A stretch of DNA of 64,000 bases from JBBPYC01 sp038200275 (GTDB taxonomy: Bacteria; Pseudomonadota; Gammaproteobacteria; Burkholderiales; Burkholderiaceae_C). The notes below the pieces were generated by a model. It had not been told where the DNA came from, did not search any database, and saw nothing but the letters and a program-made list of their open reading frames with translations. Made by a program: the position numbers and the translations under genes. The stretch is from NCBI GenBank assembly GCA_038200275.1, contig JBBPYC010000012.1, forward strand, positions 1 to 64,000, written 5' to 3'. Of the stretch, positions 8,092 through 17,073 are shown piece after piece. The first letter of the stretch is position 1. Each line of letters starts with the position of its first letter.

Positions 8092-9225
8092 TCAAATCAG
8101 CGAGTCAAGCAACGTCCGGATCGGCGCGGGCAAACCCAGTTGCGTCCATTGCAGCCGCTCCAGCCATTCGCCGCCGTCTGCCTCGGCAGCATGCGCCGGC
8201 AGCCCGGCTGGCAGCGTGAGGCGCATCGGGTGTATCAGCAGTTCGCGATGCGTCATCGCGTGACGCAGCACGGGCAGCGCCTTCAGAGCGTTGGGCGCGG
8301 CACCGACTGCTGCCACACGCTCAAGCATTGCCAGGCTATCGAATGCGGGCGGGCAGAACAGCCCTGGCCAGACGCCTGCCAGCGGACGGCGTTGCAGCCA
8401 GATGCGACCTTGCGCATCTTGCGCGATCAGCAGCCACCAATGCAGTTCGGTACGGGGCCGCGGCGGGCTTTTGACCGGGTATTTTTCGGCGTTGCCGGTC
8501 TGCTGCGCAACGCACTGCGCTGCGAGCGGACACAGCAGACAAGCCGGTCGGCGCGTGCGGCAGATGGTGGCGCCCAGGTCCATCAACCCCTGCGTGTAAT
8601 GCGGCATCGTGAAGGCCAGATCATCGTGTGGAAGCAGTTCGGTCGCGTGGTCCCAGAGCGCACGCTGGCTCGGCGCCAAGCCCACATTCTGCGCGAAGCC
8701 GAGCACCCGCGTGAGCACGCGTCGCACGTTGCCGTCGAGGATCGCAACCCGCTCGCCGAAGCAAAACGCGGCGATCGCCGCTGCCGTCGAACGGCCGATT
8801 CCTGGCAGGGTTTGCAGTACTTGGGCAGTGCGCGGAAACGCGCCTCCATGCTCTGCCACGATCTGCTGGGCGCAGCGGTGCAAGTTGCGCGCGCGGTGGT
8901 AGTAGCCGAGGCCGCTCCAAAGTGCAAACACGTCGTCGACCGGCGCTGCAGCGAGCGCCGCTACATCGGGAAAACGCTCGACGAAGCGCACGAAGTAGTC
9001 ACGCACGGTAGCCACCTGCGTTTGCTGCAGCATGATCTCGGACAGCCAGACCCGATAGGGGTCCGGCTCTTCTGGTTGCTGCTGCTGCCAAGGCAGATCG
9101 TGCCGGCCGTGGATCCGCTGCCAATCGATTACGGCGGCGGCGAATGCAGCCGGCTCACGCAAGACGGGCGCATGATCGCTGCCCGATCCCACCGGTACGC
9201 CCAATGGTGGAGATGACGACTTCAA
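8092..9225 (-). CDS. mutY: A/G-specific adenine glycosylase MutY
   Basis: MutY removes adenine mispaired with 8-oxoguanine or guanine. The helix-hairpin-helix catalytic domain has WLSEIMLQQTQVATVRDYF (catalytic Glu), LPGIGRSTAAAIAAFCFGE and VAILDGNVRRVL (catalytic Asp). The iron-sulfur cluster loop C-x6-C-x2-C-x5-C is intact (CRTRRPACLLCPLAAQC). A C-terminal NUDIX-like domain recognises 8-oxoG. The 377-residue length is normal. It overlaps the dynamin-like gene by four bases (stop 9222, start 9225) and is downstream of it in the reading sense, so the two are probably co-transcribed. Confidence 0.96.
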   Translation of the reverse strand: MKSSSPPLGVPVGSGSDHAPVLREPAAFAAAVIDWQRIHGRHDLPWQQQQPEEPDPYRVWLSEIMLQQTQVATVRDYFVRFVERFPDVAALAAAPVDDVFALWSGLGYYHRARNLHRCAQQIVAEHGGAFPRTAQVLQTLPGIGRSTAAAIAAFCFGERVAILDGNVRRVLTRVLGFAQNVGLAPSQRALWDHATELLPHDDLAFTMPHYTQGLMDLGATICRTRRPACLLCPLAAQCVAQQTGNAEKYPVKSPPRPRTELHWWLLIAQDAQGRIWLQRRPLAGVWPGLFCPPAFDSLAMLERVAAVGAAPNALKALPVLRHAMTHRELLIHPMRLTLPAGLPAHAAEADGGEWLERLQWTQLGLPAPIRTLLDSLI

Positions 9226-11249
9226 TGCGGCTGGGCTTGCGCGGCTTGTGGAGTTCGCACGCCTTGCACTGCTGGCTCAGCCGGCTTCACGACATAGGCA
9301 CTGAGCTCCACCATCCGCGTATCGAGCTGGTTTAGCCCGGCCAGCGCCGCGTCGATCTCGGCAATACGCGCGTCCAGGCTGTCGGCGGCATCGCGCACAC
9401 GGTCAATTGCCTGCACGCGCCGCTCGATACCCTGGCGCCGCTCGCGCAGCTGCGCTTCGATCTGCAGCAGCGAGCCACGACTCCACAAATCGAGATCGGC
9501 GCGGACGCCCTCAAATACAAGTTGCAACTGCAGCGACAGGGCCCGGAGCAATTGCGCAACGAACTCGGACCGCATCAGCCGCATTACGTTGATCAGTCCG
9601 AGCTGGCGCACATGGCTGTATTCGATCAGTGCGAGTCGCTGTTTCGCTTCCGCCAGTTCAGGCGCCCGCATCGCGCTGAGCGTCAGGCCATGCTCGGTGT
9701 TGAGTTGTTTCATCGCATTGGCCAGCGCTGCCCGGCTTTGCGCGCCCATAGCGCGGGCCGCATCGACTGCGGCACGCAGGCGCGCAAAAGTGGTTCTGTA
9801 GATCGCTGCCGCACCGAGCTTTTTCAACACGCTCGGGTCGCGCAGCGCTTGACTCAACTGGTGCAGTTCCCGCTCGACCGACTGCGCGTCGAGCCCGTTG
9901 GATGCGTTCTGCATCGAGCGGGCATGGGCTGAGTACACGCCTGCCGTGGCCAGCTCAGCCGCAGCGAAATGCTGCTGCTCGGAATGCACGCGCAACGACA
10001 TCGCGTCAATCACCGAAGCGTTCTTTCCGCGCAGCCCATTCAACTCGGCCTGGCTGTCGGACAACTCCCGTCTGCGCAGGTCAAGCCGGCGCACGACGTC
10101 CGTGCGCAAGGCCTCCAGACCGGTCGCAACCACCGAGCGCAGGACCTGCCGGCGCTGGCCCAGGATGCCCTCGCTTAGCGCGGTCTCGAGCTGCGGCAGA
10201 CGGCTTGCGGCCAGTAGTTCGGCATCTTGATTGATCTTGCCGATCAGGCCTTTCTGGGCCGATACCGGCAGCACCTGCGCAGCCGGCAGCCCCAGCGTTT
10301 CGGCCACGCTGGCGATCTGCCGAACGATCTTCTGGTCGACCTGCTCGGGCGTCGACAGCGAATCCCACAACGCGTCGATCTTGTTGAGCACCACCAGCCG
10401 CGTCGCCACCTGCGGCGCGTCGACGGCCAGGTGCTCGCGCCAGATCGCAAGGTCGCTGCGCGTGACGCCTGCATCGGCGGCCAGCACAAACAGCACCGCA
10501 TGCGCATGCGGGATCATGTTGACGGTCAACTCGAGCTCGACGCCCATGGCGTTCAGTCCCGGTGTGTCCAGGATCACCAGACCCTGGCGCAGCAACGGGT
10601 GTGCGATGTTGATCAGCGCGTGGCGCCAGCGCGGCACTTCGACCATGCCGCAGGCATCGGGCACGGGGTTGTCGGCACCGGGTTCTTCGCTCCAGAAACC
10701 GAGCGCCTGGGCATCCGCGACCAGCACGTGCTGCACTTCGGTGACGCGTTCGACCGCGGTGGCAAGCCCGGCCGCGTCGTTTGCGTCGAAGTTGATCTGC
10801 AGCCAGGCATCGGTGCAGGCGCGCCACTCGGACAGCGCTTGCGGCCCGCGACGGGTCTCAATCGGCAGCAGCCGGATGCAGGGCGGCACATCATCGTCGT
10901 AGCCGAGTTCGGTCGGGCACATGGTGGTGCGCCCGACATTGGCCGGCACGATACGCTGGCCGTAGCCGGAGAAGAACAATGCGTTGATCAACTCGGACTT
11001 GCCGCGCGAGAGTTCGGCCACGAACGCGACCAGCACCTTGTCCGAGCGCATCTGCGCAATCAGCCGATGCAGCCGCTCCCGCACCACGTCGTCCATCAGG
11101 TCACTGCGCTGCAGCCATTCGGACAACGCCTGCAGGCGCAGTGCCACTTCTTGCCGCCAGGTGCCGTGCCGATCGAATTGCTGATGAAAGGAATGGAACA
11201 ACTTCAAACCTCGTTGCCAAAGAGCACAAGCAGCCTTGTGGACAGTCAA
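9222..11249 (-). CDS. Dynamin-family GTPase
   Basis: A 675-residue bacterial dynamin-like protein, upstream of mutY with an ATGA overlap. The G1 loop is AELSRGKSELINALFF, so the usual first glycine of GxxxxGKS is alanine. G2 is probably in VGRTTMCPTEL, G3 is LDTPGLNAMG, and G4 is VVLNKIDAL. After the GTPase domain come long helices with heptad character (about residues 370-640) and a C-terminal segment ending in TPQAAQAQPH. No obvious transmembrane helix is visible. Bacterial dynamins remodel membranes; this subfamily has no assigned role that I can name. The pairing with a base-excision-repair gene is the only contextual clue. Confidence 0.88.
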   Translation of the reverse strand: MTVHKAACALWQRGLKLFHSFHQQFDRHGTWRQEVALRLQALSEWLQRSDLMDDVVRERLHRLIAQMRSDKVLVAFVAELSRGKSELINALFFSGYGQRIVPANVGRTTMCPTELGYDDDVPPCIRLLPIETRRGPQALSEWRACTDAWLQINFDANDAAGLATAVERVTEVQHVLVADAQALGFWSEEPGADNPVPDACGMVEVPRWRHALINIAHPLLRQGLVILDTPGLNAMGVELELTVNMIPHAHAVLFVLAADAGVTRSDLAIWREHLAVDAPQVATRLVVLNKIDALWDSLSTPEQVDQKIVRQIASVAETLGLPAAQVLPVSAQKGLIGKINQDAELLAASRLPQLETALSEGILGQRRQVLRSVVATGLEALRTDVVRRLDLRRRELSDSQAELNGLRGKNASVIDAMSLRVHSEQQHFAAAELATAGVYSAHARSMQNASNGLDAQSVERELHQLSQALRDPSVLKKLGAAAIYRTTFARLRAAVDAARAMGAQSRAALANAMKQLNTEHGLTLSAMRAPELAEAKQRLALIEYSHVRQLGLINVMRLMRSEFVAQLLRALSLQLQLVFEGVRADLDLWSRGSLLQIEAQLRERRQGIERRVQAIDRVRDAADSLDARIAEIDAALAGLNQLDTRMVELSAYVVKPAEPAVQGVRTPQAAQAQPH

Positions 11250-11430
11250 GCCGGCTGCGACCAGGGCACTGCTGAATGGACGGGAAAAAAGGAACGCCGC
11301 GTCGGGCCAACGCGTTTACTGCGCGTCATCCGACGTATGCGAAAACCCGGTTGCGGCCGATTTTTGCACCGCCCCAACGTGTATCCACGCGGTCGCGGTC
11401 AACACGAACCGCCGCAACGCGACTTATGCA

Positions 11431-12246
11431 TCACCGCCGTTGGCAGACCGGACAAAAGTAGGTCGAGCGCTGCCCCTGACGGATCAGCCGGATCGGCGTC
11501 GCACATACTTTGCAGGGCAGATTGGCGCGGTCGTACACCGTCGTTTCATGTTGGAAGTGGCCGGCCTCGCCGCAGCCGTAGGAAAAGTCGCGCAGCGTGC
11601 TTCCGCCAGCTGTGACCGCGCGCTGCAGCACGTCGATGATTGCCGCATGCAGCCTGGCTGCGCGCGGCCGGCTGACAAGCCGCGCACGCAGTGCCGGATG
11701 GATGCCGGCATAAAACAGGCTCTCGCATGCATAGATGTTGCCCACGCCGACCACCAGATCACCGGATAGCAGAACCTGTTTGACCGCAGTCGCCCGTTGC
11801 TGCAGCCCGGCATGGAAGTCGCGCGCGGTGAATTCATCGCTGAATGGCTCGACGCCGAGCTGGTCGAGCAGCCGACGCGCTGCCGGCGCTGCCTGACCCT
11901 CGGCATAGACCACCGCACCGAAGCGGCGCGGATCGCGCAGCCGCAGCGTGCCGCGGTCGGTCAGCAGATCAAAGTGATCGTGCGCGCCGGGCGGCGGCGG
12001 CTCGGGTTGCAGATTCAGGCTGCCCGACATGCCCAGGTGCATCAGCAGCAGACCGACGTCCAGATCCAGCAGCAAGTACTTGCCACGCCGGCGCAGATCG
12101 CGCACCGTGCGGCCTGCCAGCAGCCCAGGGTCGCAGCCGAGCGGCCAGCGCAGCGGCTTGCCAAAGCGCACCGACTCAATGCGCGCACCGATCAGCCGTT
12201 CGGCCAGACTTCGGCGGGTGACTTCGACCTCGGGCAACTCGGGCAT
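11431..12246 (-). CDS. mutM: Formamidopyrimidine-DNA glycosylase MutM
   Basis: Fpg/MutM excises 8-oxoguanine and ring-opened purines. The N-terminus PELPEVEVTRRSL supplies the catalytic Pro and Glu after Met removal, which fixes the start at 12246. RRGKYLLLDLDVGLLLMHLG contains the conserved Lys. The helix-two-turn-helix region is VVGVGNIYACESLFYAGIHP, and the C-terminal zinc finger is C-x2-C-x16-C-x2-C (CKVCATPI...FCPVC). Length is 271 residues, standard. It diverges from the TPR lipoprotein, with 72 bp between starts. Its presence 2.2 kb from mutY puts both main GO-system glycosylases in one neighbourhood. Confidence 0.97.
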   Translation of the reverse strand: MPELPEVEVTRRSLAERLIGARIESVRFGKPLRWPLGCDPGLLAGRTVRDLRRRGKYLLLDLDVGLLLMHLGMSGSLNLQPEPPPPGAHDHFDLLTDRGTLRLRDPRRFGAVVYAEGQAAPAARRLLDQLGVEPFSDEFTARDFHAGLQQRATAVKQVLLSGDLVVGVGNIYACESLFYAGIHPALRARLVSRPRAARLHAAIIDVLQRAVTAGGSTLRDFSYGCGEAGHFQHETTVYDRANLPCKVCATPIRLIRQGQRSTYFCPVCQRR

Positions 12247-12318
12247 GGGAAAAAAGCAGAAAAAGGGCAAGCGGCCACGGAGACCTGAAGGTCTGGAAGC
12301 CTCGATTATTATCAGTCG

Positions 12319-14151
12319 ATGAAGCCCTACTCCCGCCTTGCCGTGGCCACACTGGTCGCTGTAACACTGACCGCCTGCGCCCAAACGATGTCGGTCGGCG
12401 ATCCGAGCGCCGATGCGCTGGTGGCCAACGCTGCTCCTGTTGCGCCTGCTCCCCCGACGGCCGATCTGTCGCAGGCCATAGCCACCGAGAAGGCCAGCGC
12501 ATCGGCGGATTCCGGGCTGGACGCCCAGCTGTTCTATCAGCTGCTGGTGGGCGAGCTGGAAGCGCGCGGCGGTGAGCCGGGCGCCGGCTTCTCGAGGGTG
12601 TTTGAAGCCGCACGCCAGACCGGTGATGCACGGCTCTATCAACATGCGGCCGACATCGCGCTGCAGGCGCGCTCCGGCGAATCCGCACTGCGTGCAGCGC
12701 AAGCCTGGAAGGACGCGCACCCCGATTCACGCGACGCAAACCGCTATGTGCTGCAGATCCTGGTGGTCCTGCAACGGCTGTCCGATACGGTGGAACCCCT
12801 GATGGCTGCCGTGCGGTTTGCGCCGGCTGCTGAGCGCCCGCAGATGCTGCTTGCGGTGCCCCGTGCTTATGCGCGTGCAGAGGACAAGCAGCTTGCGGCG
12901 CGCGTGGTCGAAGAAGCCCTCGCGCCCTGGGCGAAGGATCCAGAGATCGGTGCCGACAGCTGGGTTGCGATTGGCCGGGTGCGGTTGGCAGCCAACTACC
13001 CCAGCGGGGCGCTCGAGGCCGCGCAGCGCGCCCAAGCGCTCGACGAGCAATCCGAAGGCGCAGCGCTGCTCGCGCTTGAGCTGATGGCCGACCAGCCGCA
13101 ACAAGCCGAGCCGCTCGTGAAGCGCCAACTGGCCACAAAGCAGACCGATCCCGCTGTGCGCATGGGCTACGCGCGCGCACTGATTGAAAAGCAGCGCTGG
13201 CTGGACGCCGCCGCGCAGCTCGACGCCGTTACCAGCCAGCAGCCGACGTTTGCGCAGGGCTGGCTGTTGCGCGGCGCGCTCGAAGCGCAGCAAGAGCAAC
13301 TCGACGCCGCACAGACATCGTTGAAGCGCTTTCTGGAATTGACCGGTGCCGACGCACCTGGCGACCAGCAGTTTGCAAGCAACCAGGCACAGGCCTACCT
13401 GACGTTGTCGCAGATCGCCGAGAAGCGCAAGGATTACGCGGGTGCGCAAGCCTGGCTCGACAAGATTCCGGATGTCGATCAGTTGATGGCCGCCCAGTTG
13501 CGGCGCGCGTCGATCCTGGCCGCCGACGGCAAGATGGAGCAGGCGCGCCAGCTGCTTCGTGGGCTCCCGGAGCGCACGGCCGGCGATGCGCGCATGAAGC
13601 TGCTCGCCGAAGTGCAATTGCTGCGCGACAACAAGCAATACGCCCAGGCGTACGACGTGCTGGCCGCCGAGATTGCGCGTGCCAAAGGCGACGATGCGAC
13701 CGAACTGCTATATGACCAGGCGATGTTGGCCGAAAAACTTGGCCGCATCGATGAAATGGAACGCCTGCTGCGGCAGTTGATCGCGGCGAAGCCGGGCTTC
13801 TACCATGCTTACAACGCGCTTGGCTATTCGCTCGCGGACCGCAACCTGCGGCTCGACGAAGCGCGCGATCTGGTGCAAAAGGCGCTGAGTCTTGCGCCGG
13901 GCGATCCATTCATCACCGACAGCCTGGGTTGGGTCGAGTTTCGCGCGGGCAACTGGGACAAGGCTGCTGAGATTTTGGGCGGAGCGTATAAGACCAAGCC
14001 GGACGCCGAGATCGGGGCGCATTACGGCGAAGTGCTCTGGAACATGAACCGCAAGGACGAAGCACGCGAAATCTGGAAGCAAGGTTTGCGCACCAACCCG
14101 GACAGCGACGTGCTGCGCGATACATTGAAGCGGCTGCAGGTCGGGCTTTGA
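12319..14151 (+). CDS. TPR-repeat lipoprotein
   Basis: A 610-residue tetratricopeptide-repeat protein with a lipoprotein signal: hydrophobic stretch, then LTAC with the lipidated Cys at residue 20. A linker rich in Ala and Pro follows. Degenerate TPR units then run to the end; the clearest are in the last 150 residues (FYHAYNALGYSLADRN, PFITDSLGWVEFRAGNWDKA, AEIGAHYGEVLWNMNRKDEA). The order mutM / TPR protein / lolB / ispE is common in betaproteobacteria. The gene ends where a possible lolB TTG start begins, so the two are probably one transcript. A role in outer-membrane biogenesis is inference from lolB. Confidence 0.85.
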   Translation: MKPYSRLAVATLVAVTLTACAQTMSVGDPSADALVANAAPVAPAPPTADLSQAIATEKASASADSGLDAQLFYQLLVGELEARGGEPGAGFSRVFEAARQTGDARLYQHAADIALQARSGESALRAAQAWKDAHPDSRDANRYVLQILVVLQRLSDTVEPLMAAVRFAPAAERPQMLLAVPRAYARAEDKQLAARVVEEALAPWAKDPEIGADSWVAIGRVRLAANYPSGALEAAQRAQALDEQSEGAALLALELMADQPQQAEPLVKRQLATKQTDPAVRMGYARALIEKQRWLDAAAQLDAVTSQQPTFAQGWLLRGALEAQQEQLDAAQTSLKRFLELTGADAPGDQQFASNQAQAYLTLSQIAEKRKDYAGAQAWLDKIPDVDQLMAAQLRRASILAADGKMEQARQLLRGLPERTAGDARMKLLAEVQLLRDNKQYAQAYDVLAAEIARAKGDDATELLYDQAMLAEKLGRIDEMERLLRQLIAAKPGFYHAYNALGYSLADRNLRLDEARDLVQKALSLAPGDPFITDSLGWVEFRAGNWDKAAEILGGAYKTKPDAEIGAHYGEVLWNMNRKDEAREIWKQGLRTNPDSDVLRDTLKRLQVGL

Positions 14152-14171
14152 CGCACGGCGCAGCAGCACGC

Positions 14172-14687
14172 ATGCAACCGCAACGGCCATCAGCGGCAAT
14201 CGGGCGTCGGCTGGCCAGCATTGCGTTCGCTTCTATTTTCATAGTGGGATGCGCCTACCGCACCAGCGCTCCGGGCCCGATTGATCAAAAAATCGCCTTC
14301 TGGAGCGGCCGCTTGTCGCTGCAGGTCGCGTCTGAGCCGCCACAGGCCTTCTTCGCTTCGTTCGAGCTCAAGGGCAACGCACAAAGCGGCGAGCTGCTGT
14401 TGTTTACGCCGCTGGGCAGTACCTTCGCCGCGCTGGCCTGGACGCCGACCAGTGCGCGCCTCACTCGCGGCGGCGAGGTGCGCGAATTTGCATCGGTCGA
14501 CGAACTTGTGCAGGCTGCAACGGGTGCGTCTTTTCCAGTAACTGCGCTGTTTTCCTGGCTGGTCGGAACGCAGATTTCAGTGACTGGCTGGGACGCCGAT
14601 CTGTCCCGCATCGACACCGGTCGGCTCGTGGCGGCACGCACCATGCCGCTGCCCACTGCAGAACTCAAGATCGTGCTGGATCGCTGA
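14172..14687 (+). CDS. lolB: Outer-membrane lipoprotein LolB
   Basis: LolB receives lipoproteins from periplasmic LolA and inserts them in the outer membrane. The start ATG 14172 gives a signal peptide with lipobox IVGCA (lipidated Cys at residue 27). An upstream TTG at 14148, overlapping the TPR gene stop, is an alternative. The mature part has the LolB pattern IAFWSGRLSLQV (residues 39-50), FFASFELKGNAQSGELLLFT and PLGSTFAALAWTP, then ATGASFPVTALFSWLVG. It is 171 residues, slightly short of the usual ~190-200 but complete. It is followed by a dispersed repeat and then ispE. Confidence 0.88.
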   Translation: MQPQRPSAAIGRRLASIAFASIFIVGCAYRTSAPGPIDQKIAFWSGRLSLQVASEPPQAFFASFELKGNAQSGELLLFTPLGSTFAALAWTPTSARLTRGGEVREFASVDELVQAATGASFPVTALFSWLVGTQISVTGWDADLSRIDTGRLVAARTMPLPTAELKIVLDR

Positions 14688-14694
14688 ATTGGGA

Positions 14695-14800
14695 CTCATC
14701 CCCACGCTTCGCTCCCTCTGGCCGGTTTCCGCGCACCCTCGGCTGGAACCGGCGCCTGCGACCGGGGCGGTCCCGTCCGCAGTCCCTGCCGGATTTGGCT
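14695..14800 (+). repeat. Dispersed 3'-end repeat, copy 2
   Basis: Starts eight bases after the lolB stop: CTCATCCCCACGCTTCGCTC, then a GGCCGGTTTCCG block, a C-rich arm and a 3' part ending near CAGTCCCTGCCGG. It is more diverged than copy 1 but has the same order of blocks and the same orientation as the preceding gene. Confidence 0.6.
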
Positions 14801-14867
14801 GCGCCCATTGCACCGGTCGCAGTCAAAGCATGCGCCGTGGGTTTCTTTAGCGTTGCCAAAGGGCACC

Positions 14868-15737
14868 ATGCTCCACGCGATCCATGATGTGCCGGCACCG
14901 GCCAAGCTGAACCTGTTCCTGCACGTGCTCGGACGCCGGGCGGACGGTCTGCACGATCTGCAGTCGGCATTCATGCTGATCGACTGGTGTGACAGGCTGC
15001 ACTTCGAGCAGCGCCCGGGTGCTCGCATCACGCGCACGGACCGGACGATTGCTCTGCCCGCCGACGATCTCACGGTGCGCGCTGCACGTGCGCTGCAGGC
15101 TGCCACGGGCTGCGACGCCGGGGTGCACATCGAAATCGAAAAATACGTTCCAGCCGAAGCCGGACTGGGCGGCGGCTCGTCTGACGCAGCGAGCTGCCTG
15201 CTCGCGTTGAATCGGCTTTGGGGGCTCGGGCTGTCGCTGGCGGCGCTTGAACGCATCGGGCTGTCGCTGGGTGCGGACATACCGTTTTTCCTGCGTGGCC
15301 AAGGCGCTGCCTGGGTCGAAGGCGTGGGCGACCGGATCGTGCCGATTGCGCTGCCGGCCGCGTGCTTTATCGTGCTCAAGCCGCCGTCGGGGCTGTCTAC
15401 CGCATCGATTTTCGCGGCGCCGTCTTTGAAACGCGATACAGCGGCTGCTACAATCGCTGGCTTTGCTGCGGACCCATGGGGCTTTGGCCGCAACGATCTG
15501 CAACCGGTTGCCGAGCAACTCAGCGGTGAACTGTCGGTGGGTCTGAAATGGCTTGCAGCGCGCGGTCTGGCCGCGCGGATGACGGGTTCGGGCAGTGCGC
15601 TATTCGCGCGGTTGACCCAGACGGGTGAACGCGTGGCAGCCGAGGGGCCATCTCTGCCGGCAGGTTGGCAGATGCGCGAATGCAGCGGATTGCCTCAGCA
15701 TCCGCTGCAACACTGGGCAGCCAGTGAGGAAGATTGA
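14868..15737 (+). CDS. ispE: 4-diphosphocytidyl-2-C-methyl-D-erythritol kinase
   Basis: IspE is the GHMP kinase that phosphorylates CDP-methylerythritol in the MEP isoprenoid pathway. The start ATG 14868 gives MLHAIHDVPAPAKLNLFLHV, with the conserved PAKLNLFLHVLGRRADGLHD. The GHMP ATP-binding loop is PAEAGLGGGSSDAASCLLAL. LGADIPFFLRG and the late motif ARMTGSGSALFA complete the family pattern. Length is 289 residues, normal. It is followed 57 bp later by tRNA-Gln and then prs, a typical betaproteobacterial order. Confidence 0.96.
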   Translation: MLHAIHDVPAPAKLNLFLHVLGRRADGLHDLQSAFMLIDWCDRLHFEQRPGARITRTDRTIALPADDLTVRAARALQAATGCDAGVHIEIEKYVPAEAGLGGGSSDAASCLLALNRLWGLGLSLAALERIGLSLGADIPFFLRGQGAAWVEGVGDRIVPIALPAACFIVLKPPSGLSTASIFAAPSLKRDTAAATIAGFAADPWGFGRNDLQPVAEQLSGELSVGLKWLAARGLAARMTGSGSALFARLTQTGERVAAEGPSLPAGWQMRECSGLPQHPLQHWAASEED

Positions 15738-15794
15738 AGAGGCGCGTTGCGGTCTGTTTGTACGAACACCGCAATGGTCAAATGAGAAAGAGTT

Positions 15795-15871
15795 AGGGGA
15801 GTCGCCAAGTTGGTTAAGGCACTGGATTTTGATTCCAGCATGCGAAGGTTCGAATCCTTCCTCCCCTGCCA
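15795..15871 (+). tRNA. tRNA-Gln (TTG anticodon)
   Basis: A complete 77-base cloverleaf including an encoded CCA: acceptor AGGGGAG/CTCCCCT, D-arm with GTTGGTTAAGGC, anticodon loop TTTTGAT with anticodon TTG, T-loop TTCGAAT, discriminator G. Its place between ispE and prs supports the call. Confidence 0.97.
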
Positions 15872-15999
15872 AACCAGCACCATATCGTTGAGGCTTGAGA
15901 CAATTGGCCTGTATTGAGCCGGCGTCTTCCTGTCATCAACCGTCGGATCGTCTCCGCGCGCCGCGACGACCGCACCAAACCACAGCCGGGATCTTCTCC

Positions 16000-16977
16000 A
16001 TGCACGCCGCTTCCCACCCCGACTTCATGGTGTTTTCCGGCAACGCGAACCGCGCGTTGGCTGAAGAGATCGCGCGGCACCTCGGCACTTCACTTGGCGC
16101 TGCTTCGGTGGGCCGATTCTCCGACGGCGAAGTCACCGTCGAGATCAATCAGAACGTCCGGGCCCGCGATGTGTTCGTGGTGCAACCCACTTGCGCGCCG
16201 ACCAACGAGCACCTGATGGAGCTGTTGATCATGGTCGATGCGCTGAAGCGCGCATCGGCCGAGCGCATTTGCGCGGTGATCCCCTACTTCGGCTACGCAC
16301 GACAGGACCGCCGGCCGCGGTCCACACGCGTGCCGATCACGGCCAAGGTGGTGGCGAATCTGCTGGAGACCTGTGGCGTCTCACGCATCCTCACGATGGA
16401 CCTGCACGCCGACCAGATCCAGGGCTTTTTCGACATCCCCGTAGACAACATTTATGCCTCTCCTGTGCTGCTCGCCGATGTGCGCGCCAAGCATGCGGAT
16501 GACTTGATCGTGGTGAGCCCGGACGTTGGCGGCGTGGTGCGCGCGCGCGCGCTGGCCAAGCAACTCGACACCGATCTGGCCATCATCGACAAGCGTCGCC
16601 CGCGTGCGAACGTCAGCGAAGTGATGCACGTCATCGGCGAGATCGAAGGCCGCAACTGCGTGATCATGGACGACATGGTGGACACCGCAGGCACCTTGGT
16701 AAAAGCCGCCGAAGTGCTGAAAGAACGCGGTGCCAAGCAGGTTTATGCGTATTGCACGCACGCCATTCTTTCGGGCCCGGCGATCGAGCGGATCGAGAAC
16801 GGCCCGGCGCTCGACGAACTCGTTGTCACCGACACGATCCCGCTTGGCGAGGCGGCTGCAAGCTGCAGCAAGATTCGCCAGCTGTCGGTCGCTTCGCTGA
16901 TTGCCGAGACGATGCAGCGCATTGCGACCGGGGAGTCGGTCATGAGTCTGTTTTCAGATCAGGAAAAACTGTTCTAG
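16000..16977 (+). CDS. prs: Ribose-phosphate pyrophosphokinase (PRPP synthase)
   Basis: Makes PRPP from ribose 5-phosphate and ATP for nucleotide, His and Trp synthesis. Class I motifs are present: FSGNANRALAEEIARHLG, GRFSDGEVTVEI, PYFGYARQDRRPR (ATP loop), DLHADQIQGFFDIPVDN (Mg2+ binding), DVGGVVRARALAKQ and the PRPP loop VIMDDMVDTAGTL. From ATG 16000 the protein has 325 residues; an internal Met at 16027 would give 316, nearer the family mean. The DALKRASAERICAVIPYFGY region is intact. A hairpin with a T-run follows 13 bases after the stop. Confidence 0.97.
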   Translation: MHAASHPDFMVFSGNANRALAEEIARHLGTSLGAASVGRFSDGEVTVEINQNVRARDVFVVQPTCAPTNEHLMELLIMVDALKRASAERICAVIPYFGYARQDRRPRSTRVPITAKVVANLLETCGVSRILTMDLHADQIQGFFDIPVDNIYASPVLLADVRAKHADDLIVVSPDVGGVVRARALAKQLDTDLAIIDKRRPRANVSEVMHVIGEIEGRNCVIMDDMVDTAGTLVKAAEVLKERGAKQVYAYCTHAILSGPAIERIENGPALDELVVTDTIPLGEAAASCSKIRQLSVASLIAETMQRIATGESVMSLFSDQEKLF

Positions 16978-16990
16978 AAAACGTCAGTCG

Positions 16991-17024
16991 GCTCGGTACT
17001 CCTGAGGGGGTGCGAGCTTTTTTT
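16991..17024 (+). terminator. Terminator between prs and rplY
   Basis: GCTCG pairs with CGAGC. An inner ACTCC/GGGGG helix is separated by an internal loop of mismatches, and seven T residues follow. It starts 13 bases after the prs stop and ends about 50 bases before rplY, so it could end prs transcripts or limit read-through. Confidence 0.55.
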
Positions 17025-17073
17025 ACAACGTGGGTCGCACTGGTCGCGGTCGGCCCAGCACAGGAGTAATCGC

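Noticed and set aside
10227..11615. 462-codon plus-strand frame over the dynamin-like gene
   Set aside because: Composition is Arg/His/Gln-rich as expected for an antisense shadow, and the GTPase motifs are on the minus strand.
15640..15800. Short minus-strand frames over the ispE end and tRNA-Gln
   Set aside because: They overlap ispE and the tRNA gene and contain translated tRNA sequence, a common annotation artefact.
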